NCBI GenBank assembly: GCA_001896885.1
Contig: MKRJ01000052.1
Coordinates: forward strand, 1-38,326
Source: Rhizobiales bacterium 65-79
GTDB lineage: Bacteria; Pseudomonadota; Alphaproteobacteria; Rhizobiales; Rhizobiaceae
Length of the DNA: 38,326 bases
Direction of reading: 5' to 3'
Made by a program: the position numbers and the translations under genes. The number at the start of each line of letters is the position of its first letter. The stretch's first letter is position 1. This document shows positions 7,978 to 17,944 of the stretch, in pieces. The notes under the pieces are model-generated. The model saw only the letters and a list, made by a program, of their open reading frames with translations. It searched no databases and was not told the origin of the DNA.

Positions 7978-8814
7978 ATGGACAAGCGCGACCTTTCGGA
8001 ACTTTTCCGCGAGCGGCTGAAATCCCTGCTCAACCGCTCCGGGCAGAACCAGTCGACCTTCGCGGCCGAGGTGGGAATTGACCGCTCTGCCCTGTCGCAG
8101 CTCCTTTCGGGGGCGTCGACCCGCCTCCCGCGCGCTGAAACGCTCCTCAATATCGCTTCCACGCACAAGGTCTCCCTCGATTGGCTACTCGGCCTCAGCC
8201 ACGACGAGGCGCTCACCGGTGAAATCCGCGCCAGCTTCGAGATCGAGGAAGGGTTCGGCGGCTTCGATCGCACCCTGCTTGCAAAATGGCATGCCGAGGC
8301 GGCCGGCACGAAGATCCGCTACGTGCCCGCCGGCATCCCCGACCTTCTGCGCACGGACGAGGTGATCGAATACGAGGCCGGCATCGCCAACAAGAACAGG
8401 CTGACGCAGATCATCGAGACGCAGTACCGGATCGACTACAACCGCCGGCCAGAGACCGACATGGAGGTCTGCATGCCGCGCCACACGCTGGAAATATTCG
8501 CCCGCGGTTTCGGCGTCTGGGAGGGACTGTCGCGGGAAGCGCGCGTGGAACAGCTTCGGCACATGGCGCGCCTGCTCGACGATCTATACCCGACCTTCCG
8601 CCTGTTCCTCTATGACGGACGGCAGCGCTATTCGATCCCCTATACGATCTTCGGGCCGTACCGCGCCGCCATCTATGCCGGCGATCTCTATCTGGTGCTG
8701 AACGCGACGGAAGCGATCCGCAGCTTGACGCGCCATTTCGACAATCTGATCCGCGCGGCGGAAGTCAATTCGCACGAAGCGGCGTCCTTCGCGGCCAACC
8801 TGCCGGTCAGTTGA
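7978..8814 (+). CDS. XRE-family transcriptional regulator
   Basis: A 278-residue protein with an N-terminal lambda-repressor-type helix-turn-helix at about residues 10-70, including QSTFAAEVGIDRSALSQLL, followed by PRAETLLNIASTHKVSLDWLLG, the usual end of the Cro/C1 fold. The remaining 200 residues (from about 85) form a domain I do not recognise by name, probably for sensing or dimerisation; it is rich in Tyr, Arg and Phe. ATG 7978 is chosen over GTG 7975 because AAGGAA stands 8 bases upstream. Being divergent from the desaturase, it likely controls that gene and itself through the inverted repeats between them. That link is inference. Confidence 0.8.
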   Translation: MDKRDLSELFRERLKSLLNRSGQNQSTFAAEVGIDRSALSQLLSGASTRLPRAETLLNIASTHKVSLDWLLGLSHDEALTGEIRASFEIEEGFGGFDRTLLAKWHAEAAGTKIRYVPAGIPDLLRTDEVIEYEAGIANKNRLTQIIETQYRIDYNRRPETDMEVCMPRHTLEIFARGFGVWEGLSREARVEQLRHMARLLDDLYPTFRLFLYDGRQRYSIPYTIFGPYRAAIYAGDLYLVLNATEAIRSLTRHFDNLIRAAEVNSHEAASFAANLPVS

Positions 8815-8826
8815 CTTCGATAGTGG

Positions 8827-9612
8827 TCAGTGCGCTTCGGCCGTCCGCATCGCCTCGACGCGGATCTCTTCGGTGAGCCGCGCCTTGAGCGCGGAGAATT
8901 CCGCACTGGTCTTGATCGTATAGAGGCGCGGATGCGGCAGGTCGACGACAACGTTGGACTTGATCCGGCCCGGCCGCGCCGACATGACGATGACGCGCGA
9001 GGCCATGAAGATGGCCTCCTCGATGTCGTGGGTCACGAAGAGCACCGTCTTCTTGCGCTTTTCCCATATGCCGAGCAGCAGTTCCTGCATCAGTCCGCGC
9101 GTCTGGTTGTCGAGCGCGCCGAAGGGTTCGTCCAGCAGCAATATCTCGGGATCGTTGGCGAGCGCCCGGGCGATCGCCGTGCGCTGCTGCATGCCGCCGG
9201 AAAGCTGCTTCGGCCAGTGGTTCTCGAAGCCCTTGAGGCCGACGAGGTCGACATAGGAGGCGACGATATCACGCCGCTCTTTTTCCGGCGTCCCCTTCTC
9301 GCGCAGGCCGAAGGCGATGTTGTCGGCGACGGTCAGCCAGGGAAACAGCGTATAGGACTGGAAGACCATGCCGCGGTCCGGACCCGGCCGCGTCACCTCG
9401 CGTCCGTCGAGGAGAACGCGCCCGGTGCTCGGCGTATCGAGGCCGGCGACGATCCTGAGCAAGGTCGATTTCCCGCAGCCGGACGGGCCGAGGATGGTGA
9501 TGAAATCATTGGCGTTGACCGCCAGGTTCGTCGGCTGCAGCGCCTTGACCGGCTGCCCGCCATGCGTACCGGGAAAGGTCCGGCTGACATTGTCGATCGC
9601 AAGCTTCGTCAC
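8827..9612 (-). CDS. ABC transporter ATP-binding protein (taurine/nitrate/sulfonate type)
   Basis: A 261-residue ABC ATPase of the TauB/SsuB/NrtD group, powering uptake through the adjacent permease. Walker A reads GPSGCGKST, the Q-loop VFQSYTLFPW, the signature LSGGMQQR, Walker B ILLLDEPFGALD and the H-loop VTHDIEEA. The start is GTG at 9612, which overlaps the TGA of the permease gene in a GTGA, a sign of translational coupling. A longer open frame running back into the permease gene is out of frame with it and is rejected. It is the last gene of the transporter unit, ending 12 bases from the convergent XRE gene. Confidence 0.92.
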   Translation of the reverse strand: MTKLAIDNVSRTFPGTHGGQPVKALQPTNLAVNANDFITILGPSGCGKSTLLRIVAGLDTPSTGRVLLDGREVTRPGPDRGMVFQSYTLFPWLTVADNIAFGLREKGTPEKERRDIVASYVDLVGLKGFENHWPKQLSGGMQQRTAIARALANDPEILLLDEPFGALDNQTRGLMQELLLGIWEKRKKTVLFVTHDIEEAIFMASRVIVMSARPGRIKSNVVVDLPHPRLYTIKTSAEFSALKARLTEEIRVEAMRTAEAH

Positions 9613-10382
9613 GCAAGGCTCCACGGGAAGAGCCAGCGGTTGAGCGCCTTGAAGGCCGTGTCGGAGATCAGGCCGATCAGGCCGATGATGATAATGCCGA
9701 AGATGATCTGTCCAGTAGCGAGCCGCGACTGGCTGTTGATGATCATGTAGCCGATACCGGACGAGGCGCCGATGAGTTCCGCGACGATCACGTAGGTCCA
9801 TGCCCAGCCGAGCACCAGCCGCAGCGTTTCGGCGATCGCCGGCGCATTCGCCGGGACGATCACGCGCCGCACGATGCCGCGGTTCGACGAGCCGAGCGTA
9901 TAGGCGGCTTCGACGAGATCGCGGCGCGTGTTGCCAACCGAGACGGCGATGATGAGGATGAGCTGGAAGACCGAGCCGACGAAGATCACCAGCAGCTTCT
10001 CGATCTCCCCGACACCGGCCCACAGGATAAGGAGCGGAATGAAGGCCGAGGCCGGCAGGTAGCGGGCGAAGGAGACGAACGGCTCCAGAAGCGCCTCGAA
10101 CGGCTTCCACGCGCCCATCAGGATGCCGAGCGGCACGGCGACGACGGAAGCGAGCACGAAGCCGCCGACCACGCGCCAGACCGTGATCAGGATGTCGAGC
10201 GCGAAATTGTCCTCAACCAGGAGCCGCCAGCCGTCGCGCAGCATGCTGAACGGGTCGGCAAGGAAGACGCGGTTGACGTAGCCGCCGAGCGTCATCCACG
10301 CCCAGAAGGCGACGAAAATGACGAAGAAGCCGATGCCGAGCACCGCGCGCAGCGCCGGCGAGACCGGTTCGAGGGGCCGCAT
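9609..10382 (-). CDS. ABC transporter permease (taurine/nitrate/sulfonate type)
   Basis: A 257-residue inner-membrane permease of the BPD_transp_1 family (TauC/SsuC-like) with about six hydrophobic segments, the first at residues 12-32. The cytoplasmic EAA loop, which docks the ATPase, reads EAAYTLGSSNRGIVRRVIVP. It is coupled to the ATPase gene by a 4-base overlap. It is separated from the binding-protein gene by 231 bases holding a long inverted repeat, so expression of the two parts may differ. Confidence 0.92.
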   Translation of the reverse strand: MRPLEPVSPALRAVLGIGFFVIFVAFWAWMTLGGYVNRVFLADPFSMLRDGWRLLVEDNFALDILITVWRVVGGFVLASVVAVPLGILMGAWKPFEALLEPFVSFARYLPASAFIPLLILWAGVGEIEKLLVIFVGSVFQLILIIAVSVGNTRRDLVEAAYTLGSSNRGIVRRVIVPANAPAIAETLRLVLGWAWTYVIVAELIGASSGIGYMIINSQSRLATGQIIFGIIIIGLIGLISDTAFKALNRWLFPWSLA

Positions 10383-10432
10383 TGCGGTCAGCCTCCGCTA
10401 TCCAAGGAAATGTACCCAGGGACGTAGGGCCG

Positions 10433-10560
10433 CCCCCTCTCCGCCTCGCTACGCTCGGCACCTCTCCCCCTGAAGGAGTAGAGGACGGGTGCCAAGCCGC
10501 TTCCCGTCCTATCCCTCACGAAGTGGGGGAGAGGTGTCCGCGAAGCGGACGGAGAGGGGG
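10433..10560. repeat. Long nested inverted repeat (rhizobial intergenic element type)
   Basis: Outer arms are CCCCCTCTCCG (10433-10443) and CGGAGAGGGGG (10550-10560). Inner arms are CACCTCTCCCCC (10459-10470) and GGGGGAGAGGTG (10525-10536). Both pairs are perfect. Between them lie Cys/Ala-free GC-rich bases with no reading frame. Such palindromic mosaics recur between genes in rhizobial chromosomes. In RNA it would fold strongly between the binding-protein and permease genes and may shape the ratio of the two transcripts. Confidence 0.75.
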
Positions 10561-10613
10561 TAGATTTCATATGTCTCAACCTGGCCGTGCCGAACTTGGC
10601 GCAGCCGCCTGCC

Positions 10614-11561
10614 CTACTCCACGGCGCTTGTGTCCGCAAGCTTGGAGACGTCGGGCATCTCCTTGATCAGCCCCATCGACAGCAGGAGCTTTGCCGCGGT
10701 GGTGGAGAAGTCCTGGAATTCCTTGGTGAAGAACTTCTTGTTCTCGTCCCGGTCTGCCCAGCGCAGGTAATGGGCGGATTCCTCGAATTCCTTGGCCGAC
10801 TGTTTCACGTCGGCGCCCATGATCTGGTAGGACTTCTCAGGCTCCTTCTTGATCATGTCGAGGGCCTCGAAATAGCTGTCGGCGAGCGCCTTCGCCGCAC
10901 CCGGGTTCTTCTCGAGGAAAGCCGGCGTGCAGCCGACGGTGTCGAGGATCATCGGGTAGTCGAGCGTGGTGGCAAGGATGTGACCCACATCGGGCTTGTC
11001 GCGCACCGACGACAGGAACGGCTCGTAGGTGGAGGCCGCGTCGTTCTGGCCGGCGAGGAAGGCCTGCGCCGCCGCGTCCGGCTCCATGTTGACCACCTTG
11101 ACGTCTTTCGGCGAGAGCCCGTTCTTGTTCAATATCCAGGCAAGCAGGAAATAGGGAGAGGTGCCCGGTGCGGAAGCGGCGACCGTCTTTCCTTTCAGGT
11201 CGGCGACCGTCTTGATGTCGTTGCGCACCACAAGGCCGTCGGCCCCGTAGGACTTGTCGAGCTGGAAGATCTGCTTGGTGGTGACGCCGCTGGCGTTCCA
11301 CACCATCCAGGTCTCGACCGTGGTGGCGGCGCATTGCAGCGAGCCGCTGGCGATGGCGAGCGGACGGCTCGCCTGCGGCACTTTCTCCAGCGTCACGTCG
11401 AGCCCGTTCTTCTTGAAAATCCCGGCCTCCTTGGCGAGCGTCAGCGGCGCAAAGCCGGTCCAGCCGCTCATGCCCAGGGCGAGTTTCGTATCGGCCGATG
11501 CCGGCGCGGAAAGCGCCGCCGAGGCCAGCAGCGCGGCGGCGAACATTATTGTCTTTTTCAC
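10614..11561 (-). CDS. ABC transporter substrate-binding protein (NMT1/TauA-like)
   Basis: A 315-residue periplasmic binding protein. A signal peptide covers residues 1-23 (hydrophobic AAALLASAAL, cleavage after ASA before DTKLALGM). The mature part has the NMT1/SsuA-like pattern: WTGFAPLTLAKEAGIFKKNGL, then IASGSLQCAATTVETWM, VADLKGKTVAASAPGTSPYF and AFLAGQNDAASTYEPFLS. It captures a small anionic ligand such as taurine, another sulfonate, nitrate or an aromatic acid; the sequence alone does not decide. It is the first gene of the transporter unit. An upstream 15-bp palindrome and a TTGACA box suggest regulated transcription. Confidence 0.88.
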   Translation of the reverse strand: MKKTIMFAAALLASAALSAPASADTKLALGMSGWTGFAPLTLAKEAGIFKKNGLDVTLEKVPQASRPLAIASGSLQCAATTVETWMVWNASGVTTKQIFQLDKSYGADGLVVRNDIKTVADLKGKTVAASAPGTSPYFLLAWILNKNGLSPKDVKVVNMEPDAAAQAFLAGQNDAASTYEPFLSSVRDKPDVGHILATTLDYPMILDTVGCTPAFLEKNPGAAKALADSYFEALDMIKKEPEKSYQIMGADVKQSAKEFEESAHYLRWADRDENKKFFTKEFQDFSTTAAKLLLSMGLIKEMPDVSKLADTSAVE

Positions 11562-11618
11562 GTAGGTTCCCCTTTACTCAAACGATGAGGCGCCTAGTCG
11601 TACAACCGCCGCGAACCT

Positions 11619-11642
11619 TGTCAACTGGCTGCAAATTGCAGC
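11619..11642 (-). promoter_or_regulatory. Palindrome and -35 box upstream of the ABC transporter
   Basis: GCTGCAA, one base, TTGCAGC (11628-11642) is a perfect 15-bp palindrome. It directly abuts a consensus TTGACA on the minus strand (11624-11619). The -10 box is unclear. A regulator bound here would sit just upstream of RNA polymerase, the usual place for an activator. Confidence 0.4.
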
Positions 11643-11671
11643 GTCGCGGTCAGGCGCCGCGCCGCAAAGCC

Positions 11672-12520
11672 CTATGGGGAGTTGAGATTCCAGGACCGGC
11701 TGTTCCATCTCTTCTCGCCGATCATGCAGTCATATTCGGGCTCGGCCGCAGCCTTCACCAGCGGCAGGCGCTGCGGATCGCCCGCAAGTTCCATGACGAG
11801 CTTGCGGCGGACGGCTTCGGGAAACTGCTCCCAGCTCGTGACCGGGAACATGAAGGCGCTGGGGCCGCCGATCACGCAATTCTGGTAGTACTTGTCGAGA
11901 TCGGGCACGTCGAAGGCGCTGGTCCAGCCGCCATTGGTCATCAGCGGCAGCCCGTTGATGACGATCCCCTGCGCGACGATCCGGTCGCGCACTCCCCTGA
12001 TGGGGGGTCCGTCATTGTTGGGGCCGTCCCCGGAGACGTCGATGACACGCTTCACCGCATGGAACCCGCTTTCGGCGATGAGGTCGGCCGAGAAGCCCAG
12101 GCCGCCGGAGATCGAAGTGCGCCGCGCCGATTGCGGGATTTCCTCCGTCAGCCTGGCCGCGAAGGCCTCGGCCTCGGCGCGGTTCGCGATGAAGGTCCAG
12201 GGCACGATGATGCGCTGGGTCTGCACGCCGGCCCATTCGACATAGGTTACGGCGATGCGACCATAGGTGCCGTCGGTTATGGCGTCGATGACCCGCTGGT
12301 CCGCCATCGCGGTGGCATAGCCCTTGCGCTGGATCTCCAGTTCGTCCGGCGACATCGAAAGGGAGACATCGACGGCGAGGACAAGCTGGACATCGACGGA
12401 GTTCTTGTCGGGCGCGCTTTTGGCGGGAGGAGCAGCAGCGGCGGCTGAATGAGAAAACCCGGCCAGGCCGAGCACCAGCCCGACCACAAATGCCCCCCAT
12501 GCCGCCGGATGCGAAGACAT
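11672..12520 (-). CDS. DUF1194 von Willebrand factor A domain protein
   Basis: A 282-residue exported protein. The N-terminus is a signal peptide (WGAFVVGLVLGLAGFSHSAAAAA, residues 8-30). The rest is a vWA-like domain: the metal-binding MIDAS motif DVSLS is at residues 51-55 and DVSGDGPNN follows about 120 residues later. The DUF1194 family is common in alphaproteobacteria; its function is unknown, with metal-dependent protein binding in the periplasm likely from the fold. ATG 12520 is chosen because it opens directly into the signal peptide, though its ribosome site is poor; the open frame starts earlier with TTG at 12559. It lies on the same strand as the GcvT-type gene and the transporter. 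Confidence 0.8.
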   Translation of the reverse strand: MSSHPAAWGAFVVGLVLGLAGFSHSAAAAAPPAKSAPDKNSVDVQLVLAVDVSLSMSPDELEIQRKGYATAMADQRVIDAITDGTYGRIAVTYVEWAGVQTQRIIVPWTFIANRAEAEAFAARLTEEIPQSARRTSISGGLGFSADLIAESGFHAVKRVIDVSGDGPNNDGPPIRGVRDRIVAQGIVINGLPLMTNGGWTSAFDVPDLDKYYQNCVIGGPSAFMFPVTSWEQFPEAVRRKLVMELAGDPQRLPLVKAAAEPEYDCMIGEKRWNSRSWNLNSP

Positions 12521-12627
12521 GGGGACAGAGGATAGGGGAAAAACGCAGACCGTGAACAAAAAAGCGCCCGCGATTTCCCAACCTGCTTTTCACATTTTCG
12601 CGACGAGCGGGCGGAAATGGGGTGGGC

Positions 12628-12793
12628 CCTTCGAAGCTCACTTCGTTCGCACCTCAGGATGAGAGAAGCAGGCGCCCGTCATCCCAGGCCCGGAGCACCT
12701 CGAATTCAAGGCCGGCACCGCCAAAGTCGTGCAGGGATCGTTGGCGCCTATCTCCCTCATCCGGAGGTGCTCCGCAAAGCGGAGCCTCGAAGG
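12628..12793. repeat. Imperfect long inverted repeat (second rhizobial intergenic type)
   Basis: Outer arms CCTTCGAAGCTC (12628-12639) and GAGCCTCGAAGG (12782-12793) differ by one base. Inner arms GCACCTCAGGATGAG (12649-12663) and CTCATCCGGAGGTGC (12756-12770) differ by one base. The centre includes further GC-rich sequence without a gene. It lies between the DUF1194 and GcvT-type genes. Its sequence is unrelated to the element at 10433. Confidence 0.75.
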
Positions 12794-12808
12794 ACGCACG
12801 GCAAAGCT

Positions 12809-15370
12809 TCAGCTTCGCGGCTTCAGATTCTCCGGATCGTAGAGCGGCTTGTAGCCGACGGCGGCCACCTCGACGGGATAAGTCTCGCCGAAATACTCGA
12901 TCTCCAGCTTGCGGCCTTCCTGGCACCAGGCCCAGGGCAGGTAGGCGAGCGCGATGTTCCTGCCGAGCGTCGGCCCATAGGCGACGGAAGTCGTGTAGGA
13001 GCGGCGGCCGAACTCGTCCACCAGCGTTTCGCCCGTATCGGGGTCCATCACCGGCATGATGCCGACCGGATAGCGGGCGACGCCGTTCTTGTCCGTGTTC
13101 CTTGTCATCACCAGCGTGCACAACATCGCCGGCTGGTGCTCGCGGGCGCGGTACTCGACATGCTTCGCCTTGCCGCGGAAATCCGCTTCCTTGACCTTCG
13201 GACGGGCAAGGTCCGCCTCGTAAAGGTTGTATTCCGTCAGGAGATCGGCGTTCTGGAGCCTGAGGCTCTTCTCCATGCGGCGCGTATTGGCATAGGTCTC
13301 GACGCCGAAGGGCATGACGCCCGTCGAGCGCAGCGCGTCCCAGACGGCCAGCCCGTCCTCGTAGCGCATGTGCAGTTCCCAGCCCTGCTCGCCGACATAG
13401 GAGATGCGGAAGGCCATCACGTCCTTGCCGGCGATCCTGATCTGCTTGATGGCGGCAAAGGGAAAATTTTCCTGCTCCAGACCTTTAGGGTCCTCCACCA
13501 CCTTCTGAAGGGTGGCACGCGCGTTCGGCCCCCAGCAGCCGATGGTGACGTATTTGTCCGTCACGTCGGTGACGATCACGTCGAAGCCCTTGTCCTCCGC
13601 GACGCGCTTCACATAGTTGAAATCGCGCGGGCCGGCATCGGCGCCGTCGATGACGCGGCAACGGTCGGCCAGGCGGATCACCGTCAGATCGGCGCGCACC
13701 ATGCCCTCGTCGTCGAGGAAATGCGTGTAGATGCCCTTGCCGATATTGGCATCCCCGCCGATGCGCGCGGCGCAAAGCCACTCCATCAGCGCGACATGGT
13801 CGGGGCCTGAGACCTCGAACATGTAGAAATGCGACAGGTTGACGATGCCGCAATCCTCGCTCATCGCCAAGTGCTCGGCGTTGGAGACGCGCCAGAAATG
13901 GCGGTTGTCCCATTCGTTCTCGCGCACCGGGACGCGGTTGCCGTATTTTTGGAGCAGATGCTCGTTGGCGGCGTAGCCGTGGGCGCGCTCCCAGCCGCCG
14001 AGTTCCATGAAATAGCCGCCGAGCTCCTTCTCGCGCTCGTAGAAGGGCGAGCGGCGGATGTTGCGGCCGGTCGCGTAGGGTTCGCGCGGATGGACGGCGG
14101 GATTGTAGATCTTCTGCGCCGCCTCGCCGCAGCGACCCTCCACGAACTTCTCCTCCGTCTGATGCGGATAGAAGCGGGAATAGTCGATGCGGGCGTGGTC
14201 GACCGGCGTGCGGCCGTCCGTAATCCAGTCGGCGACGAGCTTGGCCATGCCGGGAGCATCCTTCACCCAGATGGCGACGGCGTACCAGAGGCCCCTCACC
14301 TTCTGGCTCTCGCCGATCGAGGGGCCACCGTCGGCGGTCACCTGCAGCAGGCCGTTGAAGGAGCGGCGCTCGTCATAGCCGAGTTCGCCGAGGATGGGCG
14401 TCAGTTCGATCGCCTTCTCCAGCGGCGCAAAAATCTGTTCCATGTCGAGGTCGCGCTGCGAGGGCGACAGCCGCGCCTGCTCCTTCTCCAGCAGTTCGCG
14501 CGGATGGACGAGGCGCGGGTTCGTCTCCTCGTAATAGCCCCACTCGATCATGCCGCCTTCCGAAGTGGTCGGGTCGCCAGTGTCGCGCATGTAGGCTGAG
14601 TTGCCCTGGTCGCGCAGAAGGGGGTAGCCGATGTCCTTGCCGGTGCCGGCGAATTCCGTATAGGGGCCGAAGAAGGTCAGCGGATGGTCGACCGGCATGA
14701 CCGGAAGATCCTCGCCCGCCATCTCGGCGATAAGCCGCCCCCAGAGGCCGGCGCAGACGATAACGTAGTCGGCTTCGACCGTGCCGCGGTCGGTGACCAC
14801 GCCCTTGATGCGGCCGTTCTCGATGAGGAGCGACCTGGCCGGCGTGTTGGCGAAGGCTTTCAGCTTGCCGGCTTTCTCTGCTCGGTCGATCAGTTCGCCG
14901 GCGACAGTCTGCGAGCGCGGGACGACGAGGCCGGCATCCGGATCCCACAGGCCGCCCTGCACCTTGTCTTCCTCGAGGAGCGGGAATTTCCTCTTGATCT
15001 CGGCCGGCTCGATCAGGCGGGCCCGCGTGCCGAACGCTTTGCCGGACGTGACCTTTCGCCTGATCTCGTCCATGCGGGCGTCGTCGCCGACGCGCGCCAC
15101 CTCCAGCCCGCCGACGCGGGCATAGTGGCCGAGCTTCTCGTAGAAATCGATGGAATACAGCGTTGTCCAGCAGGACAGGAAATCATGGCTGGTGGCGTAG
15201 CAGAAATCCGATGCGTGGGCGGTCGAGCCGATATCGGTCGGGATGCCGGACTTGTCGATGCCGACGATGTCGTCCCAGCCGCGCTCGACGAGATGGTGCG
15301 CCACCGACGCGCCGACGATGCCGCCGAGACCGATGATGACCACTCTCGCTTTTTTCGGAAATTCCGCCAT
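12809..15370 (-). CDS. GcvT-family FAD-dependent oxidoreductase (dimethylglycine/sarcosine dehydrogenase-like)
   Basis: An 853-residue two-part enzyme. Residues about 8-370 are a DAO-type FAD domain with the nucleotide loop GLGGIVG at 14-20. This is followed by GSTAHAS, where the histidine near residue 52 matches the covalent-flavin histidine of dimethylglycine dehydrogenase. A short FAO_M linker follows. From about 430 onward come the GcvT folate-binding domain and its C-terminal barrel, which take the one-carbon unit to tetrahydrofolate. The likely reaction is oxidative N-demethylation of a methylated amine or amino acid; the exact substrate is unknown. ATG 15370 has GGAG 9 bases upstream; TTG 15391 is less likely. 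A promoter and an inverted repeat lie upstream. Confidence 0.87.
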   Translation of the reverse strand: MAEFPKKARVVIIGLGGIVGASVAHHLVERGWDDIVGIDKSGIPTDIGSTAHASDFCYATSHDFLSCWTTLYSIDFYEKLGHYARVGGLEVARVGDDARMDEIRRKVTSGKAFGTRARLIEPAEIKRKFPLLEEDKVQGGLWDPDAGLVVPRSQTVAGELIDRAEKAGKLKAFANTPARSLLIENGRIKGVVTDRGTVEADYVIVCAGLWGRLIAEMAGEDLPVMPVDHPLTFFGPYTEFAGTGKDIGYPLLRDQGNSAYMRDTGDPTTSEGGMIEWGYYEETNPRLVHPRELLEKEQARLSPSQRDLDMEQIFAPLEKAIELTPILGELGYDERRSFNGLLQVTADGGPSIGESQKVRGLWYAVAIWVKDAPGMAKLVADWITDGRTPVDHARIDYSRFYPHQTEEKFVEGRCGEAAQKIYNPAVHPREPYATGRNIRRSPFYEREKELGGYFMELGGWERAHGYAANEHLLQKYGNRVPVRENEWDNRHFWRVSNAEHLAMSEDCGIVNLSHFYMFEVSGPDHVALMEWLCAARIGGDANIGKGIYTHFLDDEGMVRADLTVIRLADRCRVIDGADAGPRDFNYVKRVAEDKGFDVIVTDVTDKYVTIGCWGPNARATLQKVVEDPKGLEQENFPFAAIKQIRIAGKDVMAFRISYVGEQGWELHMRYEDGLAVWDALRSTGVMPFGVETYANTRRMEKSLRLQNADLLTEYNLYEADLARPKVKEADFRGKAKHVEYRAREHQPAMLCTLVMTRNTDKNGVARYPVGIMPVMDPDTGETLVDEFGRRSYTTSVAYGPTLGRNIALAYLPWAWCQEGRKLEIEYFGETYPVEVAAVGYKPLYDPENLKPRS

Positions 15371-15402
15371 TGCCCGCTGCTCCGGATTCAAACTGCCGGA
15401 AA

Positions 15403-15453
15403 ACTATAGATCGGTGTGGCGCGGTTGCAGCCTGTTTGCGACATGGCGCAAAC
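15403..15453 (-). promoter_or_regulatory. Promoter and inverted repeat upstream of the GcvT-type gene
   Basis: On the minus strand CTGCAA (15430-15425) and TATAGT (15408-15403) are 16 bases apart, placing transcription start about 25 bases before the ATG. Just upstream, GTTTGCG (15434-15440) and CGCAAAC (15447-15453) form perfect 7-bp arms around 6 bases. The layout suggests a regulated promoter with an activator-type site. Confidence 0.45.
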
Positions 15454-15480
15454 GGGCCGCGACTCACGCCTCACCGTCGC

Positions 15481-15831
15481 CTACTCCGTCGGAATGTGTT
15501 GGCTGATGATCTCGACGCCTTCTTTGGGGGGAGCAATGCTTTCGACAACGACGGTCCAAATCACATCGTCGGCAATCTTGTGGTATTCGTGCCGCAGGAT
15601 ATTGCCGATGCCACGGATTCTTTTCCACGGAACGTCAGGGGCATGGCCCAACAGCTCATCGGGAATATGTCGCGCCGCCTCGGAGATGATCTCGAGAGCT
15701 CGTTGAATCGCCAAACGCAACAGCCAATCTTTTTGAAAATCGGCCAGAGACTTGCCTGCGGTATGGGTCTCGATGCCCTGAATAGCTTCTCGAATTTCGG
15801 CCAGGACCGGCGTGACTTTCCGTTTCGCCAT
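15481..15831 (-). CDS. HEPN-domain protein (DUF86, HepT-like toxin)
   Basis: A 116-residue all-helical DUF86/HEPN protein. In HepT-MntA modules the HEPN protein is an RNase-like toxin that the MNT nucleotidyltransferase silences by adding AMP to a tyrosine. The conserved end of the domain reads RGIGNILRHEYHKI. The H and the following Y of the HxY motif are present, but the Arg normally four residues before H (RNxxxH) is Gly here. ATG 15831 shares one base with the stop of the upstream MNT gene (TGATG), so the pair was translated together. Base composition is a little more AT-rich than the neighbours, consistent with gain by transfer. The MNT partner carries a frameshift. Confidence 0.85.
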   Translation of the reverse strand: MAKRKVTPVLAEIREAIQGIETHTAGKSLADFQKDWLLRLAIQRALEIISEAARHIPDELLGHAPDVPWKRIRGIGNILRHEYHKIADDVIWTVVVESIAPPKEGVEIISQHIPTE

Positions 15832-16126
15832 CAGAAAACGCGAATTGCCGATTGTTCGATGTCGGCCCGCAGCATCGGGTGGAGACTGCTGCGGGTCGTG
15901 ATGTCGACCTCCATGGCAAGCTCCTCTTCCAGGAGTTGCTTGATGCCGACCAGATCGAGCAGCGAAAAGCGCCCATCGGGATCGTAGTCGATGAAAACGT
16001 CCACATCGCTGGCAGACTGCGCTTCATCACGAACCGTCGATCCGAACAGATAAAGCGCAGTCGCCCCATGCCGCGAACGGCGTCTGCGGTTTGGAGAAGT
16101 CTTGCAATGGCATCGTTTCTGTTCAT
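15831..16126 (-). pseudogene. MNT-type nucleotidyltransferase (MntA-like antitoxin), frameshifted
   Basis: The gene opens in one frame as MNRNDAIARLLQTADAVRGM (from ATG 16126). It then continues in a second frame as ATALYLFGSTVRDEAQ, SDVDVFIDYD and EVDITTRSSLHPML, to a TGA at 15833-15831. The second frame holds the nucleotidyltransferase signature GSxxR...SDVDV. A run of four G after the ATG of residue 20 would need one more G to join them, so one base is missing. No usable start exists in the second frame before the GS motif. Joined, the product would be about 98 residues, normal for MNT antitoxins. Either the gene is broken or the assembly dropped a G. Confidence 0.82.
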
Positions 16127-16133
16127 GCCGACT

Positions 16134-16163
16134 ACTCTACCACACGCCAGCCGATCGTGACAA
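16134..16163 (-). promoter_or_regulatory. Possible promoter of the MNT-HEPN pair
   Basis: On the minus strand TTGTCA (16163-16158) and TAGAGT (16139-16134) are 18 bases apart. The predicted start of transcription is at or next to the ATG at 16126, and no ribosome site precedes that ATG, so the transcript could be leaderless. Confidence 0.35.
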
Positions 16164-16228
16164 AACCGACGCCTACGCGTCCATATGGCTTTGCCGAGGA
16201 CGCGCAGGCGGCAAGACCGCAGATCGGC

Positions 16229-17906
<1,678 letters not shown>

Positions 17907-17921
17907 GGCGTTGTCCGAATT

Positions 17922-17944
17922 CCGTACCGTACGTTACGGTACGG
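17922..17944. promoter_or_regulatory. Perfect palindrome, probable TetR operator
   Basis: CCGTACCGTA (17922-17931) and TACGGTACGG (17935-17944) are perfect 10-bp arms around CGT. Size, symmetry and place just before the tetR start fit a TetR-dimer operator. Each arm itself repeats CCGTA/TACGG, so two overlapping sites are possible. Confidence 0.7.

Noticed and set aside
8827-10110. A 427-codon frame joining permease-region sequence to the ABC ATPase
   Set aside because: The upstream part is the permease gene read in the wrong frame; GTG 9612 with a GTGA overlap is the natural start.
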